Shown here one piece after another: positions 54,166 to 63,280 of a stretch of DNA of 64,000 bases. The position numbers and the translations under genes were made by a program. This DNA is from Tolypothrix sp. NIES-4075 (lineage in GTDB: Bacteria > Cyanobacteriota > Cyanobacteriia > Cyanobacteriales > Nostocaceae). Every line of letters starts with the position of its first letter. Position 1 is the first letter of the stretch. Where the stretch lies: assembly GCF_002218085.1 (NCBI RefSeq), contig NZ_BDUC01000003.1:407666-471665 (forward strand), in the 5' to 3' direction. Under the pieces are notes generated by a model. It had not been told where the DNA came from, did not search any database, and saw only the letters and a list, made by a program, of their open reading frames with translations.

Positions 54166-55086
54166 TTATTTCTTAAGTAGTGCCTTGAATTTCCAGATAA
54201 CGGACCGGATACGCCGATAATAGTCATAAATTGAAGGATGGCGCACGAAAAATAATACTCTTTGTAAAGCTTGCCAGACTTCGGTATTTACGAGCTTTTC
54301 TTTTACCAAATATCCCTCTAACCAATTTAAATAAGTCGCGTAGCTAGGACTGATGTCTGTGATATGATATTCTCCTGTTCGCTCGGCTACGTAACAGGTA
54401 GAATCAGGGTGCTGTCGATATTTATCCCAACAGCCACTCTCGATAAATACGGGGTATTTCAAGCAAATTTTCGCGAAGAAAGCTTGGTCTTCGTACATGC
54501 TGCGAAAGCTTTCTTCATGTCCACCAACAGCTTCTACGACTTCGCGTTTAATCAAAACTCCACAAGTACCGGGTGTTTCTGCTATTGTGCGTAAAAAAAG
54601 CGGGACTAGATTTGGTGGTTGAATTAATGTATCGGGTTTTACGCCAAGTTTGCGGTAGCGATCGCGTGCCATATCTTCTGGCTTACCAGTCCAGCTAAAC
54701 CACATCTGCGTTGGTCCGTAAACCATCCCCGCTTGGGGGTGTGATTGCAAAATTGCTAGCTGTTTTTCTAGTTTTGGCGCAAGCCAGATATCATCAGCGT
54801 CTAAAAAGGCGATATACTCTCCAATGGCATTGCTGATACCGAAGTTGCGGGAAACACTCTTTCCCAGATTTTGGTGATTTGGATGTTCTAAATAGCGGAC
54901 TTTTTCTGGATATTTCTCTGCATATTTTTGAGCGATCGCTGTGCTATTATCGGTGGAACCGTCATCTACTAATAATAGTTCCCAGTTATCATAAGTTTGG
55001 GCAAATACACTTAATATCGCTTCTTCGATAAACTTTTCAGCATTTAAAAAAATCATTATACCAGAAATTAATGGCTTGCTACTCAT
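54166..55086 (-). CDS. Family 2 glycosyltransferase
   Basis: The 306-residue GT-A-type enzyme has ISGIMIFLNAEKFIEEAILS, LLVDDGSTDNS and FLDADDIWLAPKLEKQ, containing the nucleotide-sugar and DxD motifs. No membrane segments are present. It is the 3'-most gene of a group with polysaccharide deacetylase, methyltransferase and ABC transporter on the same strand, so it probably adds sugars to a cell-surface polysaccharide. Donor and acceptor are unknown. Confidence 0.88.
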   Translation of the reverse strand: MSSKPLISGIMIFLNAEKFIEEAILSVFAQTYDNWELLLVDDGSTDNSTAIAQKYAEKYPEKVRYLEHPNHQNLGKSVSRNFGISNAIGEYIAFLDADDIWLAPKLEKQLAILQSHPQAGMVYGPTQMWFSWTGKPEDMARDRYRKLGVKPDTLIQPPNLVPLFLRTIAETPGTCGVLIKREVVEAVGGHEESFRSMYEDQAFFAKICLKYPVFIESGCWDKYRQHPDSTCYVAERTGEYHITDISPSYATYLNWLEGYLVKEKLVNTEVWQALQRVLFFVRHPSIYDYYRRIRSVIWKFKALLKK

Positions 55087-55149
55087 GGCGTTTTTTTTAA
55101 TAATATTTACGAAGAAGAGGGAATAAAGAGTTGTTCTTAGTGCGAGCGT

Positions 55150-55199
55150 GTTTTTAAACGCACTCGTGACGCTGAGGTAAGCGCAGAGTAACGCAGAGT
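55150..55199. repeat. CTCTGCGTT dispersed repeat, inverted copy
   Basis: GCTGAGGTAAGCGCAGAGTA and ACGCAGAGTT are the reverse complement of the repeat at 23126-23174. It lies between the GT2 and deacetylase genes. Confidence 0.75.
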
Positions 55200-55230
55200 T
55201 TTTGTATTTAGTTTCTCAAAATATTTATTC

Positions 55231-56244
55231 TTAGTTAAGGAACCATTTTGATAATTGTTTGGCGAATTCTTCTCCGTTACAATTTTCGACAGCAAAGCGG
55301 GGTAGTTGAAAGCGATCGCTATTTTTGCCGACTATGTTTGCGTTGGTGGTACAAGCACAGGTAAATCCGGCTTGGCGAACTAAATCGCTAGTTTCGCTGT
55401 TATAGTTTCCGTGGGGATAGGCAAAACTTTCGATTGTCTGTCCGAAAATCTCCTCTAGTTGGATTTTATTTTCTTGAATTTCATGAAGCTGTTGTTCTGG
55501 GGAAATTGTGGCAAGAAATGGATGTGTGACTGTATGACCGCCAATTTCGATGATGTTTCCTGGTTGTAAAGTAGATAATTCCTTTATTGTCATCATCCGG
55601 TGAGTTGAACGTAATTCTGGCTTTTTGTTTGCCCATAAAAGTAGTTGATCTAGAAGATGCGATCGCTCTATTGCGGATAAGGGGTAAAGTAATTCATAAA
55701 GTGAGTAGTAAAGAGAATAACGTTCGTTCGTATGTAAAAGATCCAAGTTGTTTGATTTCTCGCTATCATTAGTTGCGTCTAACTTCCATTCGTAGCTAGT
55801 GCCGTTAATATTTAAAGACAAAACTTCTGGTAAAGTCCCTGGTTGTAGCAATATTCTCTCCAGTTCATCCGACCAAAATTCACGCTTTTGTTGCATGTAT
55901 CCTGTAGTTAGAAAGATGGTAGCGGGAATTTCATACTTTTCTAATAAAGGTTTAGCGTTATACAAATTATCGGTGTAACCATCATCAAAGGTGATGACTA
56001 CTTGACGATGGGGACGCTTACCATTTTTCAATGTTTGGTTTAATTGTTGTAAGCGCACGGCACAGCCGAGTTTTTGTAATACTTGCAAATGTTCGGCAAA
56101 ATAAGCTGGACTAACGCACAATTTCCAAGGATCAAATTCAATTTCAGTTACGCGGTGGTACATGAGAATCAATCCTGGTGGTGCGATGCGGTTTCGGACA
56201 CGCTTTGCTATTCGCTTTAATTTGCCGCTTCCAGGTATCCTCAT
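55231..56244 (-). CDS. Polysaccharide deacetylase (CE4/NodB fold)
   Basis: The 337-residue protein has LMYHRVTEI near residue 28 and the NodB core with VITFDDGYTDN (metal Asp pair). GGHTVTHPFL provides the metal His pair, and ESFAYPHGNYNSETSDLVRQ follows. Residues ~130-195 are an insert between motifs. It probably removes acetyl groups from a surface glycan. The start ATG overlaps the stop of the methyltransferase gene by four bases (ATGA), so translation is coupled. Confidence 0.88.
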   Translation of the reverse strand: MRIPGSGKLKRIAKRVRNRIAPPGLILMYHRVTEIEFDPWKLCVSPAYFAEHLQVLQKLGCAVRLQQLNQTLKNGKRPHRQVVITFDDGYTDNLYNAKPLLEKYEIPATIFLTTGYMQQKREFWSDELERILLQPGTLPEVLSLNINGTSYEWKLDATNDSEKSNNLDLLHTNERYSLYYSLYELLYPLSAIERSHLLDQLLLWANKKPELRSTHRMMTIKELSTLQPGNIIEIGGHTVTHPFLATISPEQQLHEIQENKIQLEEIFGQTIESFAYPHGNYNSETSDLVRQAGFTCACTTNANIVGKNSDRFQLPRFAVENCNGEEFAKQLSKWFLN

Positions 56245-56999
56245 GATATTTCCTTCGGTTTGACAGCGCGGACAGTTATTAGTAGTTCATATGGGCGATC
56301 GCGGTGATCTAATTCTGATGAATGCAGTTCTTCGGTTGCTAAACCTTGCAAAAAGGCGATCGCTGCTAACACATTTCCGTAACTCTCTACCTGAATATTT
56401 GCTTCTGGGAAGAACTCTGCAAACAGCCGTTTTCCTGATTGGCTGGTAAAATTCCAACACCAGTAATCTCCCCATTGGTCGGGAGGTGTCAGGCTAATAC
56501 CTGAAAATGTAGCTAGTACAACTCCACCAGGCTTGAGAATACGATATATTGTCTTGAGTGCTGCCCGCGTATCGTAAATACATTGCAATGTTTGCGTCAG
56601 AATAAAGCAGTCAAAGATATCTGAAGCTATGTGTTCGGCGTTGGTTAAATCCCCAACGATGGTTGCTTGTGGATTACCTTCAACTATATGAAGCACATCG
56701 CTTTGAGTGACGCTATTACCTCCAAATTGGCGCGTGTATGAATTGTCACCAATTTCTAATATACGTCCTTTGACATCAGCCGCATTTTTTTTGAGAAACT
56801 TTTCTATATAGTAACGGTCAACGGGTAAACCTCGGTCATAGCCAAATTGTCGGCTGATTGGGGTTACTCTTCGCAGACTACCAAAGTCTATTGCACCCAC
56901 CGGCGGGATATATCTGTCACCCTTTAATTGTGTTCCTATCCAACGGTGAAGATAAGCAGGTAATGTGCGTTTGGCAATTGATTTTAGGGTGTCTTTCAT
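56241..56999 (-). CDS. SAM-dependent methyltransferase
   Basis: The 252-residue class I methyltransferase has GRILEIGDNSYTRQFGGNS (motif I-like), DCFILTQTLQCIYD and LKTIYRILKPGGVVLATFSG. The substrate is unknown, but the ATGA overlap with the deacetylase gene points to the same glycan pathway. The N-terminal ~70 residues include a HRWIGTQLKGDR segment seen in glycan-cluster methyltransferases. Confidence 0.85.
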   Translation of the reverse strand: MKDTLKSIAKRTLPAYLHRWIGTQLKGDRYIPPVGAIDFGSLRRVTPISRQFGYDRGLPVDRYYIEKFLKKNAADVKGRILEIGDNSYTRQFGGNSVTQSDVLHIVEGNPQATIVGDLTNAEHIASDIFDCFILTQTLQCIYDTRAALKTIYRILKPGGVVLATFSGISLTPPDQWGDYWCWNFTSQSGKRLFAEFFPEANIQVESYGNVLAAIAFLQGLATEELHSSELDHRDRPYELLITVRAVKPKEIS

Positions 57000-57060
57000 C
57001 TATTTAGTTAAGAGTTATTTATTCTTTCTTTAAGAGGAAATTAAACTGATATTTTCAGTT

Positions 57061-58842
57061 TTAAACTCCACCGTATTGTAAGTGATAAAGCTGGGAAAAT
57101 AACCCGTTAATTTGTAACAATTGCTGAAAATTCCCTTGTTCTACAACTCGTCCTTCTTGTAAGACAAGGATTTTATCTGCTTGTTCAATTGTGGATAAAC
57201 GATGGGCGATAATAATTACTGTGCGATTTTTACCAAATGTATTAATAGCCTCTTGAATTATGTTTTCAGAAACGCTATCGAGTGCGTTAGTTGCTTCGTC
57301 GAGAATAAATATTTGCGGATCGCGGATAATAGCACGCGCTAAAGCTATGCGCTGTCTTTGTCCGCCGGAAAGACGAACGCCGCGATCGCCCAATATGGTA
57401 TCATAGCCTTCGGGTAATTTATTGATAAACTCATCAGCGTTTGCTTGTTTAGCCGCGTTGATAATTTCCGCTTCTGTAGCATCTAAACGACCGTAAGCTA
57501 TGTTGTCCCGCACTGTGGTATTAAAAATATAAATGTCTTGGCTGACAATCGCAATGTGATTTCGCCAAGATGCTAAATCTAATTCTCGTAAAGGATGATC
57601 GTCAATGTAAATTTCTCCTTGTGTAACGTCATAAAAACGGCAAATTAAGCCGATAAGTGTCGATTTACCCGCACCTGAAGGTCCAACTATAGCTGTAGTT
57701 TTTCCTTTGTTAATAGAAAAAGAAACTTCTTTAAGTGCAGGTTTGTCTGTGGGATTGTAGCGGAAACCGACAGATTTAAATGTGAGCGATCGCTTTAAAC
57801 CATGACAATAAATATTTCCTGTACGAATAAATTTTTCTTCGGGAATTTCTAATAGAGATACGACATCTTCAACTGATGCTAATAAGCCAATTAAATTTAC
57901 GCGATCGCTATCTAATTTCCTCACCGATGGCTGTAAGCGATAAAGCATGAAGATAAAGGTTAACAAAGTCGGTAGATTCGCTTTATTTTGCAAAGCGATA
58001 ATCATAATACACACCAACAAAGCCACTGATAAAACTTCCGAAAGTGGTCCAGAGATGGTGTAGAGTTTCGCCAATTTTAGTGCGGCAAGACTTACCTCAT
58101 TTGTTAGCTTCTCAAAACGCTTATATTCGTAAGCTTCTCGACCAAAAGCTCTAATGACCCGCATTCCATAAAAGCCTTCGATCATCCGATTAACAAGGCG
58201 ATCGTTTGCCTGTACTGCTTGTCTTCCTAGCTTCTTTGTTTTACGTGTTACTTGCTGAATTATCAGTGAAATTCCTAACAAAGCAACAGCTACTAAAAAA
58301 GTTAGTTGCCAAGAAGTTAGCATTAAGAATACAACAAAAACAAGAACTGTAGAAAAATTAATTATTATATTAATTAAAATTAATATCGCATCACATGCAC
58401 GCCAACTTTCCGTATGCAGTGTGTTGACTAATTTACCTGATTGCTTAGAGTCTAAAAAACTATAGCTGACGCTTAATATCTGCTGAAAAAGTTTCGATAC
58501 TAATTGAGAACCAATACGCCAATAAAGCCAAACCGAAAGCAGCGAACTGCTATAAGCAAGTAAATTTTTTAGAAGAACGCACCCGAAAATAGTTAATGGA
58601 ATAATTAACAGTCGATTACTTGGGGGAATATCACTAAATAATCGATTTAAAATAGTTCCTAAAAATGTTCCACTTGCCGATTGAGATCCTGGTTCTAAAC
58701 TTTGAAGAAATGGAATAAATAAGCTAATTCCCAAACCTTCAGACAAAGAAGTTAAAATTCCTAAGATGATAATTACTGGAATTGCCCACGGATAGAGGTT
58801 TAGCAGTGGAAATAGTTTTTTAATTATTCCCGTACTTTTCAT
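57061..58842 (-). CDS. ABC exporter, MsbA-like half-transporter
   Basis: The 593-residue protein has about six membrane segments (~15-320) fused to an ABC domain with Walker A GPSGAGKST, signature LSGGQRQRIALARA, Walker B ILDEATNALD and AHRLSTIEQADK. It probably functions as a homodimer that moves a lipid-linked or polysaccharide precursor. It lies 62 bases upstream of the methyltransferase gene on the same strand. It may be the exporter of this glycan group. Confidence 0.9.
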   Translation of the reverse strand: MKSTGIIKKLFPLLNLYPWAIPVIIILGILTSLSEGLGISLFIPFLQSLEPGSQSASGTFLGTILNRLFSDIPPSNRLLIIPLTIFGCVLLKNLLAYSSSLLSVWLYWRIGSQLVSKLFQQILSVSYSFLDSKQSGKLVNTLHTESWRACDAILILINIIINFSTVLVFVVFLMLTSWQLTFLVAVALLGISLIIQQVTRKTKKLGRQAVQANDRLVNRMIEGFYGMRVIRAFGREAYEYKRFEKLTNEVSLAALKLAKLYTISGPLSEVLSVALLVCIMIIALQNKANLPTLLTFIFMLYRLQPSVRKLDSDRVNLIGLLASVEDVVSLLEIPEEKFIRTGNIYCHGLKRSLTFKSVGFRYNPTDKPALKEVSFSINKGKTTAIVGPSGAGKSTLIGLICRFYDVTQGEIYIDDHPLRELDLASWRNHIAIVSQDIYIFNTTVRDNIAYGRLDATEAEIINAAKQANADEFINKLPEGYDTILGDRGVRLSGGQRQRIALARAIIRDPQIFILDEATNALDSVSENIIQEAINTFGKNRTVIIIAHRLSTIEQADKILVLQEGRVVEQGNFQQLLQINGLFSQLYHLQYGGV

Positions 58843-59009
58843 TACTTTATCTTAAATATTAGGTATATAATAGCACTTGATGCCCAAAAAAGCTTATCTA
58901 TTTTTAATATGTTTGATAATAATTTTTAGCAAATTGAGTTAATCTTTAATAATCATATCTGCTAGTTAGTAATCCTTCCTCATCAATGTGTGCTGACAAG
59001 TGCGTAGGT
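58843..59009. other. Intergenic AT-rich sequence
   Basis: Promoter region of the ABC exporter gene; no further feature recognised. Confidence 0.35.
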
Positions 59010-59265
59010 CTATCCTACAAATTGTTCGGACGATAGCATACATTGCACTTGTTTTTCTAGATTTTGCGGATACCAAATGTCATCAGCATCAATTGGGGCA
59101 ATATATTCACTTTTTGAGTGTGCGATCGTCCGTATATGCGGACGATCGCACGCTTACACAGCAACTGCAACTCCAGCATTAGACTGTTGCAGTAAAGTGA
59201 CACGTTCATCTTTAATCGCAATTCAGGAAGAGTGAATTATCATCAACAACTAATATCATGACAGG
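59010..59265 (-). pseudogene. Decayed family 2 glycosyltransferase
   Basis: Minus-strand translations give, in broken frames, PVMILVVDDNS, then IKDERVTLLQQSNAGVAVA, then SEYIAPIDADDIWYPQNLEK followed by a stop at 59010-59012. These are successive conserved GT2 segments with a deletion after DDNS. A 12-bp palindrome (59121-59150) sits exactly where the ARNxG segment should be. The gene is not functional. Confidence 0.8.
59118..59155. repeat. Palindromic insertion in the GT2 remnant
   Basis: TGCGATCGTCCG (59121-59132) and CGGACGATCGCA (59139-59150) form a perfect 12-bp stem with loop TATATG. Its position between two collinear GT2 segments suggests insertion of a small palindromic element. Confidence 0.65.
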
Positions 59266-59346
59266 TTTATTACATATGATGTAGAGACGTGGAACGTCTC
59301 TAAACTACAGTTTTTCCCGATTTAAAATGCGAGTCTTTTGTTAATA

Positions 59347-60573
59347 TCATCTTGCCATTGCTAAACCGGCTAAATATCCTGTAGTCCAAGCACTTTGGAA
59401 ATTGAAACCGCCGGTAACTCCATCAATATCCAAGATTTCTCCAGCAAAATAAAGTCCGGGAATTTTGCGGCTTTCCATTGTCTTAAAGTTGACTTCTTTT
59501 AAATTGACACCACCACAAGTAACAAATTCTTCTTTGAAAACACCTTTACCGTTGATTAAATATTCTCCCTGAGTGAGTTCTTGAATAAGTTTATTTAATT
59601 TTTTGTTAGATATTTCTGCCCAGCGTTCTTCTGTAGTAATATCTGAACGGGCAATGATGTATTGCCACAAACGATGCGGTAAATCAATGCCACGATGTAA
59701 AGCGATCGCCTTTTTTCCCCATTCATTTTTAACTGCTAAGATTTTTTGCCGCACTTCATCTAGCTGCAAATCAGGCAACCAATTTATCATCAAAGTCGTT
59801 TGATAGTGACTTTCTTTTAGTACTCTCGCACCCCAAGCCGAAAGTTTCAACACCGCAGGACCACTCAAACCCCAATGAGTAATTAGCAAAGGTCCTGTTT
59901 GTTCTAATTGAGATTTTCCACCGCACAACAAGCGCAAACGCACCGATTCTACACTAACACCGGCTAATGAGCGCAATTTTTCATCACCAATATTGAAAGT
60001 AAATAAAGAAGGAACAGGTGTCTCAACCTGATGACCGAGTTCTTTAGCGATTCTATAGCCTACAGGATTGCTTCCCGTTGCTAAGAGCAAGCGATCGCAC
60101 TTTATAGTTTCTCCCGACTTGAAAATAATTTCAAAGCCTTCATTTTGTCGTTTTACACCAACAACAGGTGCAGAAGTGCGAATTTCTACCCCAGCGTCCG
60201 AAGCAGTATTCAGCAAACAATTGACAACCGTTTCCGAAGAATTCGTGATCGGAAACATTCGTCCATCAGCTTCAGTTTTCAGCGGTACTTTATGCATCGC
60301 AAACCAAGTTATCGTATCTTTGGTTTGAAAGCGAGAAAAAGCACCCCGGAGGGCTTTTCCACCTCTGGGATAATTTTGCACTAAAACGGCTGGGTCAAAA
60401 CAAGCGTGAGTGACATTACAGCGTCCCCCACCAGAAACCCGAACTTTCGCCAACACGATTTGGCTGGCTTCAATTAAAGTAACATGGGCGTGCGGATTCG
60501 CTTCTTTGGTAGCGATCGCGCTAAAAAATCCGGCTGCCCCACCTCCAATTACAACAACTTTGAGAGATTGCAA
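59347..60573 (-). CDS. BaiN/HI0933-type FAD-dependent oxidoreductase
   Basis: The 408-residue flavoprotein has an N-terminal Rossmann GGGAAGFFSA, RVSGGGRCNVTHA typical of the HI0933/BaiN family, and a C-terminal FAD segment GLYFAGEILDIDGVTGGFNF. The substrate is unknown; family members reduce steroids or act as flavin-dependent dehydrogenases. It precedes the rubredoxin gene's 3' end on the same strand by 60 bases in reverse order, so the two could be co-transcribed. Confidence 0.88.
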   Translation of the reverse strand: MQSLKVVVIGGGAAGFFSAIATKEANPHAHVTLIEASQIVLAKVRVSGGGRCNVTHACFDPAVLVQNYPRGGKALRGAFSRFQTKDTITWFAMHKVPLKTEADGRMFPITNSSETVVNCLLNTASDAGVEIRTSAPVVGVKRQNEGFEIIFKSGETIKCDRLLLATGSNPVGYRIAKELGHQVETPVPSLFTFNIGDEKLRSLAGVSVESVRLRLLCGGKSQLEQTGPLLITHWGLSGPAVLKLSAWGARVLKESHYQTTLMINWLPDLQLDEVRQKILAVKNEWGKKAIALHRGIDLPHRLWQYIIARSDITTEERWAEISNKKLNKLIQELTQGEYLINGKGVFKEEFVTCGGVNLKEVNFKTMESRKIPGLYFAGEILDIDGVTGGFNFQSAWTTGYLAGLAMAR

Positions 60574-60632
60574 TAGACTTGAATTCCCTAATAAAATAAC
60601 AGCGTCTTAATTCTAGACTAGCTATTTTTTTA

Positions 60633-60794
60633 TTATTCTGCGGGTTCAAATTCCTCTTTGCCTGCACCGCAAACCGGACACACCCAATCCTCTGGTATGT
60701 CTTCAAAAGCTGTCCCTGGTTGAATTCCGCTATCTGGATCGCCTACTTCGGGATCGTATTCATAGGCGCAGACGTTACATACATACTGTTCCAT
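60633..60794 (-). CDS. Rubredoxin
   Basis: The 53-residue protein MEQYVCNVCAYEYDPEVGDP ... EDWVCPVCGAGKEEFEPAE has the two CxxC iron-binding motifs (C6/C9 and C39/C42). It lacks the C-terminal membrane anchor of photosystem-linked RubA, so it is a soluble electron carrier. It lies immediately upstream of the flavoprotein gene on the same strand (60-base gap), suggesting that the two are redox partners; this is inference. Confidence 0.9.
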   Translation of the reverse strand: MEQYVCNVCAYEYDPEVGDPDSGIQPGTAFEDIPEDWVCPVCGAGKEEFEPAE

Positions 60795-60926
60795 GTTTGC
60801 CTCCCCTGTTTAATCTTCTGCATTCCCTGATATCTTACACCAAGCGAAGGGTAAAGCTATACAAACAAAGCCTGCCGCTAGGCTAGGCAGGCTTCCAGCC
60901 TGCGGGTTTCCTGCGGTTTTTGCTCT

Positions 60927-61127
60927 CTAAAACCGCCACCAAGTTTTTTGTAGATAACTGAGAATCGCAAAAGCGAATGCCGCCAAAAACAACAGCCAAA
61001 TTACACCTCCCGGCATAAAACCGAGAATTCCAAAGCCTCTGAGTACCCAAACGGCGATCGCAATTCCAAAAAGGAAGCCGCAAGTTTGGGTTAATAGACG
61101 ATTTAATTTATTAGAAGATTGACTCAT
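60927..61127 (-). CDS. Small membrane protein, unknown function
   Basis: The 66-residue protein starts at ATG 61127 (MSQSSNKLNRLLTQTCGFLF) and has two hydrophobic helices (~14-36 and ~40-58) with a basic-aromatic C-terminus. TTCTAAGGGCAATTAT precedes the start on the minus strand. An upstream longer form is less likely. It resembles conserved small cyanobacterial membrane proteins but no family name is assigned. Confidence 0.6.
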   Translation of the reverse strand: MSQSSNKLNRLLTQTCGFLFGIAIAVWVLRGFGILGFMPGGVIWLLFLAAFAFAILSYLQKTWWRF

Positions 61128-61394
61128 ATAATTGCCCTTAGAACGCAACAGCTTATAAAAGCATAACGAAAAGGCAAAAACTTCATAATTTTACGTCATA
61201 GACGAGTAGTGTCAAAGGCTGTACTTTAAAGCTAGTCGAGTATTTCCCATGAAGGGGTAAATTCATCATAAAATTACATACTTTTACGTAAATCTTGGGA
61301 ATAATTACCTTAGAAGGAGTTTTTCCGGAAAATTTATTTATGGAAGTGGAACTACAATTAGTCGGTTGTCATCGATGAAATTAAAGATTTTACC

Positions 61395-61530
61395 CTTCGG
61401 GTGACGCTCCTGCGTCGCTACCGCTGCGCTAACGCCAGTCGCTACAACGGGGGAAACCCCAACGCCAGATTGCTCAAGTCGGGAAACCCGCCCACGCAAC
61501 TGGCTCCGCAACGCGCTGGCTCACATTTTA
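61395..61530. repeat. GGGTTTCCCGACTTG-family repeat, reversed copy
   Basis: CAAGTCGGGAAACCC with GTCGCTACAACGGGGGAAAC and short GCGCTAACGCCAG palindromes. It is the inverse of the repeat at 39219-39347. Confidence 0.7.
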
Positions 61531-61609
61531 ACTGCGTAAGTGGCTTTGAGGAGTAACCAAAATCAATATGTCTGCGTTTTATATCCCAAATATTAGTAGA
61601 GGTGACGAT

Positions 61610-62122
61610 ATGACTTGGAGTCAAGACAAACAAAAGTTACTGATGCAGGGTGAGATTTTGGTAGAAACGCGATCGCACAATGCTTGGGGTGGTGCTGTCA
61701 CCGCTTGGATGTATGTGCCTTTAGTGCGATCGCATGTCTGGCAGCAACTCACAGATTACCCCCGTTGGGTGCAATATTTTCCTGATATAACAAAGAGCGA
61801 GATTATACAACGAGGTGAAGTAAAACGTCTGTATCAAGCAGCACAAAAAGCATTTTTCTTTTTCACAGCACAAGTTGAAATCTACCTCAACGTTGCCGAA
61901 GAGATTGGGCAGCGAATTCAATTTCGGATGGAAAAAGGAACTTTTGAAGACTTTACAGCTAATTTAGAGCTAAAAGATTGCGGTAACGGCACATTGCTAG
62001 CTTATAGCGTGCAAGCTACGCCTAATATTCCCATACCGTCGATGTTTATTCAACAAGCAATGAATTTAGAATTGCCCGCCAATATGCGTAAAATGCGACA
62101 AGTGCTTATGTTAGGTCAGTAA
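61610..62122 (+). CDS. SRPBCC/START-fold protein
   Basis: The start is ATG 61610 (MTWSQDKQKLLMQGEILVET), seven bases after GAGGTG; a longer form from 61568 lacks a ribosome site. The 170-residue protein matches the polyketide-cyclase/dehydrase SRPBCC pattern (PLVRSHVWQQLTDYPRWVQY, GTFEDFTANLELKDCGNGTL). It probably binds a hydrophobic ligand such as a lipid or pigment. It is five bases upstream of the DUF924 gene, so they form an operon. Confidence 0.82.
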   Translation: MTWSQDKQKLLMQGEILVETRSHNAWGGAVTAWMYVPLVRSHVWQQLTDYPRWVQYFPDITKSEIIQRGEVKRLYQAAQKAFFFFTAQVEIYLNVAEEIGQRIQFRMEKGTFEDFTANLELKDCGNGTLLAYSVQATPNIPIPSMFIQQAMNLELPANMRKMRQVLMLGQ

Positions 62123-62127
62123 TACCA

Positions 62128-62703
62128 ATGTCACAGGCAAAACCTATTTTGGAATTTTGGTTTGGTCATCCCGATGAACCGAATTACGGTAAACCTCGAA
62201 AAATTTGGTTTAATAAAACACCAGAGTTTGATGAGGAACTGCGAACTCGATTCGGCAGAGATTACCAAAAAGCGGCAGCCGGACACCTAGACGATTGGAT
62301 CGATTTACCGGAAACTTGTCTAGCGCTGATTTTGTTGTTAGATCAGTTTCCCCGAAGTGTATTTCGCGGTACTCCTGAAGCCTTCGCGACTGATTGGGAA
62401 GCACTTTCAGCAGCGCAGCAGGCGATCGCACTCTTGTACGATCGCCACTTTTTGCCTGTACAACGCTGGTTTATCTACTTACCCTTTGAACACAGCGAAA
62501 ATCTAGATCATCAGCATCAGAGTGTAAAGCTATTTGGGCAACTCAGCCACGATCCTGACAGCGCTGAAGCAATTGAATACGCATATCGTCACCTAGAAAT
62601 AATTGATCGTTTTGGGCGATTTCCTCATCGCAATGCAATTTTAGGGCGCACTTCCACCCCAGAGGAAATAGAATTTTTACAGCAACCAGGTTCAGATTTT
62701 TAG
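62128..62703 (+). CDS. DUF924 family protein
   Basis: The 191-residue protein has the DUF924 start ILEFWFGHPDEPNYGKPRKI and core ALILLLDQFPRSVFRGTPEA, HSENLDHQHQSVKLFGQL and FPHRNAILGRTSTPEEIEFL. The family is widespread, all-helical and of uncertain function. It is translationally linked to the SRPBCC gene. The 13-bp terminator at 62807 lies downstream. Confidence 0.9.
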   Translation: MSQAKPILEFWFGHPDEPNYGKPRKIWFNKTPEFDEELRTRFGRDYQKAAAGHLDDWIDLPETCLALILLLDQFPRSVFRGTPEAFATDWEALSAAQQAIALLYDRHFLPVQRWFIYLPFEHSENLDHQHQSVKLFGQLSHDPDSAEAIEYAYRHLEIIDRFGRFPHRNAILGRTSTPEEIEFLQQPGSDF

Positions 62704-62806
62704 GGTAATATCATGTCCGCTCATATAACGTTGATAAATTCGTAGTGACGACTTTAGTCCTCATATTATTATGGGCAATAAAAAATACATGATATAATTT
62801 ACTATA

Positions 62807-62845
62807 AAAGACGCTTTCCCCACCGAGGAAAGCGTCTTTGTTTGT
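62807..62845 (+). terminator. Intrinsic terminator
   Basis: AAAGACGCTTTCC and GGAAAGCGTCTTT form a 13-bp stem over CCCACCG-type loop sequence, followed by GTTTG. It lies about 100 bases after the DUF924 stop codon, where a palindrome-rich 3' region begins. Confidence 0.7.
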
Positions 62846-62922
62846 AGTCATATCAAAACGTATATTCTAAAATTATTCAGTTAAAAAATATAAAAATGCC
62901 AATTAATTCAAGACATATGCTT

Positions 62923-63162
62923 TTATTTGGATAAATTCAGCGATTGACTAGAAAAACTTGGCTCATTTCCAAACCATACTTGATCTAAATCATTTTCACT
63001 AAAGCTGTAGCCCAAATTAGCCGCAAAATCAACAATCTTGCTTTTATCCCAATGATAGCTGCCTAAAAACCCCAGACGACAGCACTTATTATAATATTGC
63101 TCGTAAATAGCTTGATCTGAACTCACAAGGTCATAAAAAGCATCAACCTGTTCTAAAGACAT
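62923..63162 (-). CDS. Nif11-like small protein
   Basis: The 79-residue protein starts at ATG 63162 (MSLEQVDAFYDLVSSDQAIY) with GGAGG seven bases upstream, so a longer start at 63177 is rejected. The N-terminal half matches the Nif11 pattern (MSxExxxxFxxLxxDxxL) and LGYSFSENDLDQVW fits its second helix. Nif11 leaders guide modification of RiPP natural products, but no modifying enzyme or C-terminal cleavage motif (GG/GA) is visible here. It may instead be a free Nif11 protein. Confidence 0.65.
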   Translation of the reverse strand: MSLEQVDAFYDLVSSDQAIYEQYYNKCCRLGFLGSYHWDKSKIVDFAANLGYSFSENDLDQVWFGNEPSFSSQSLNLSK

Positions 63163-63280
63163 AAAATTATCCTCCAATGATTGTTACTTGTGCATTCATT
63201 GTAAAACTACATTACTTAACTAGATAATTCCGGGTTGAATAATCGACTTCAGTACCCAAGTGTAAATAAAAGCATTTTAA

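Noticed and set aside
59000..59182. Plus-strand 60-residue frame
   Set aside because: Antisense to the GT2 remnant and through a palindrome.
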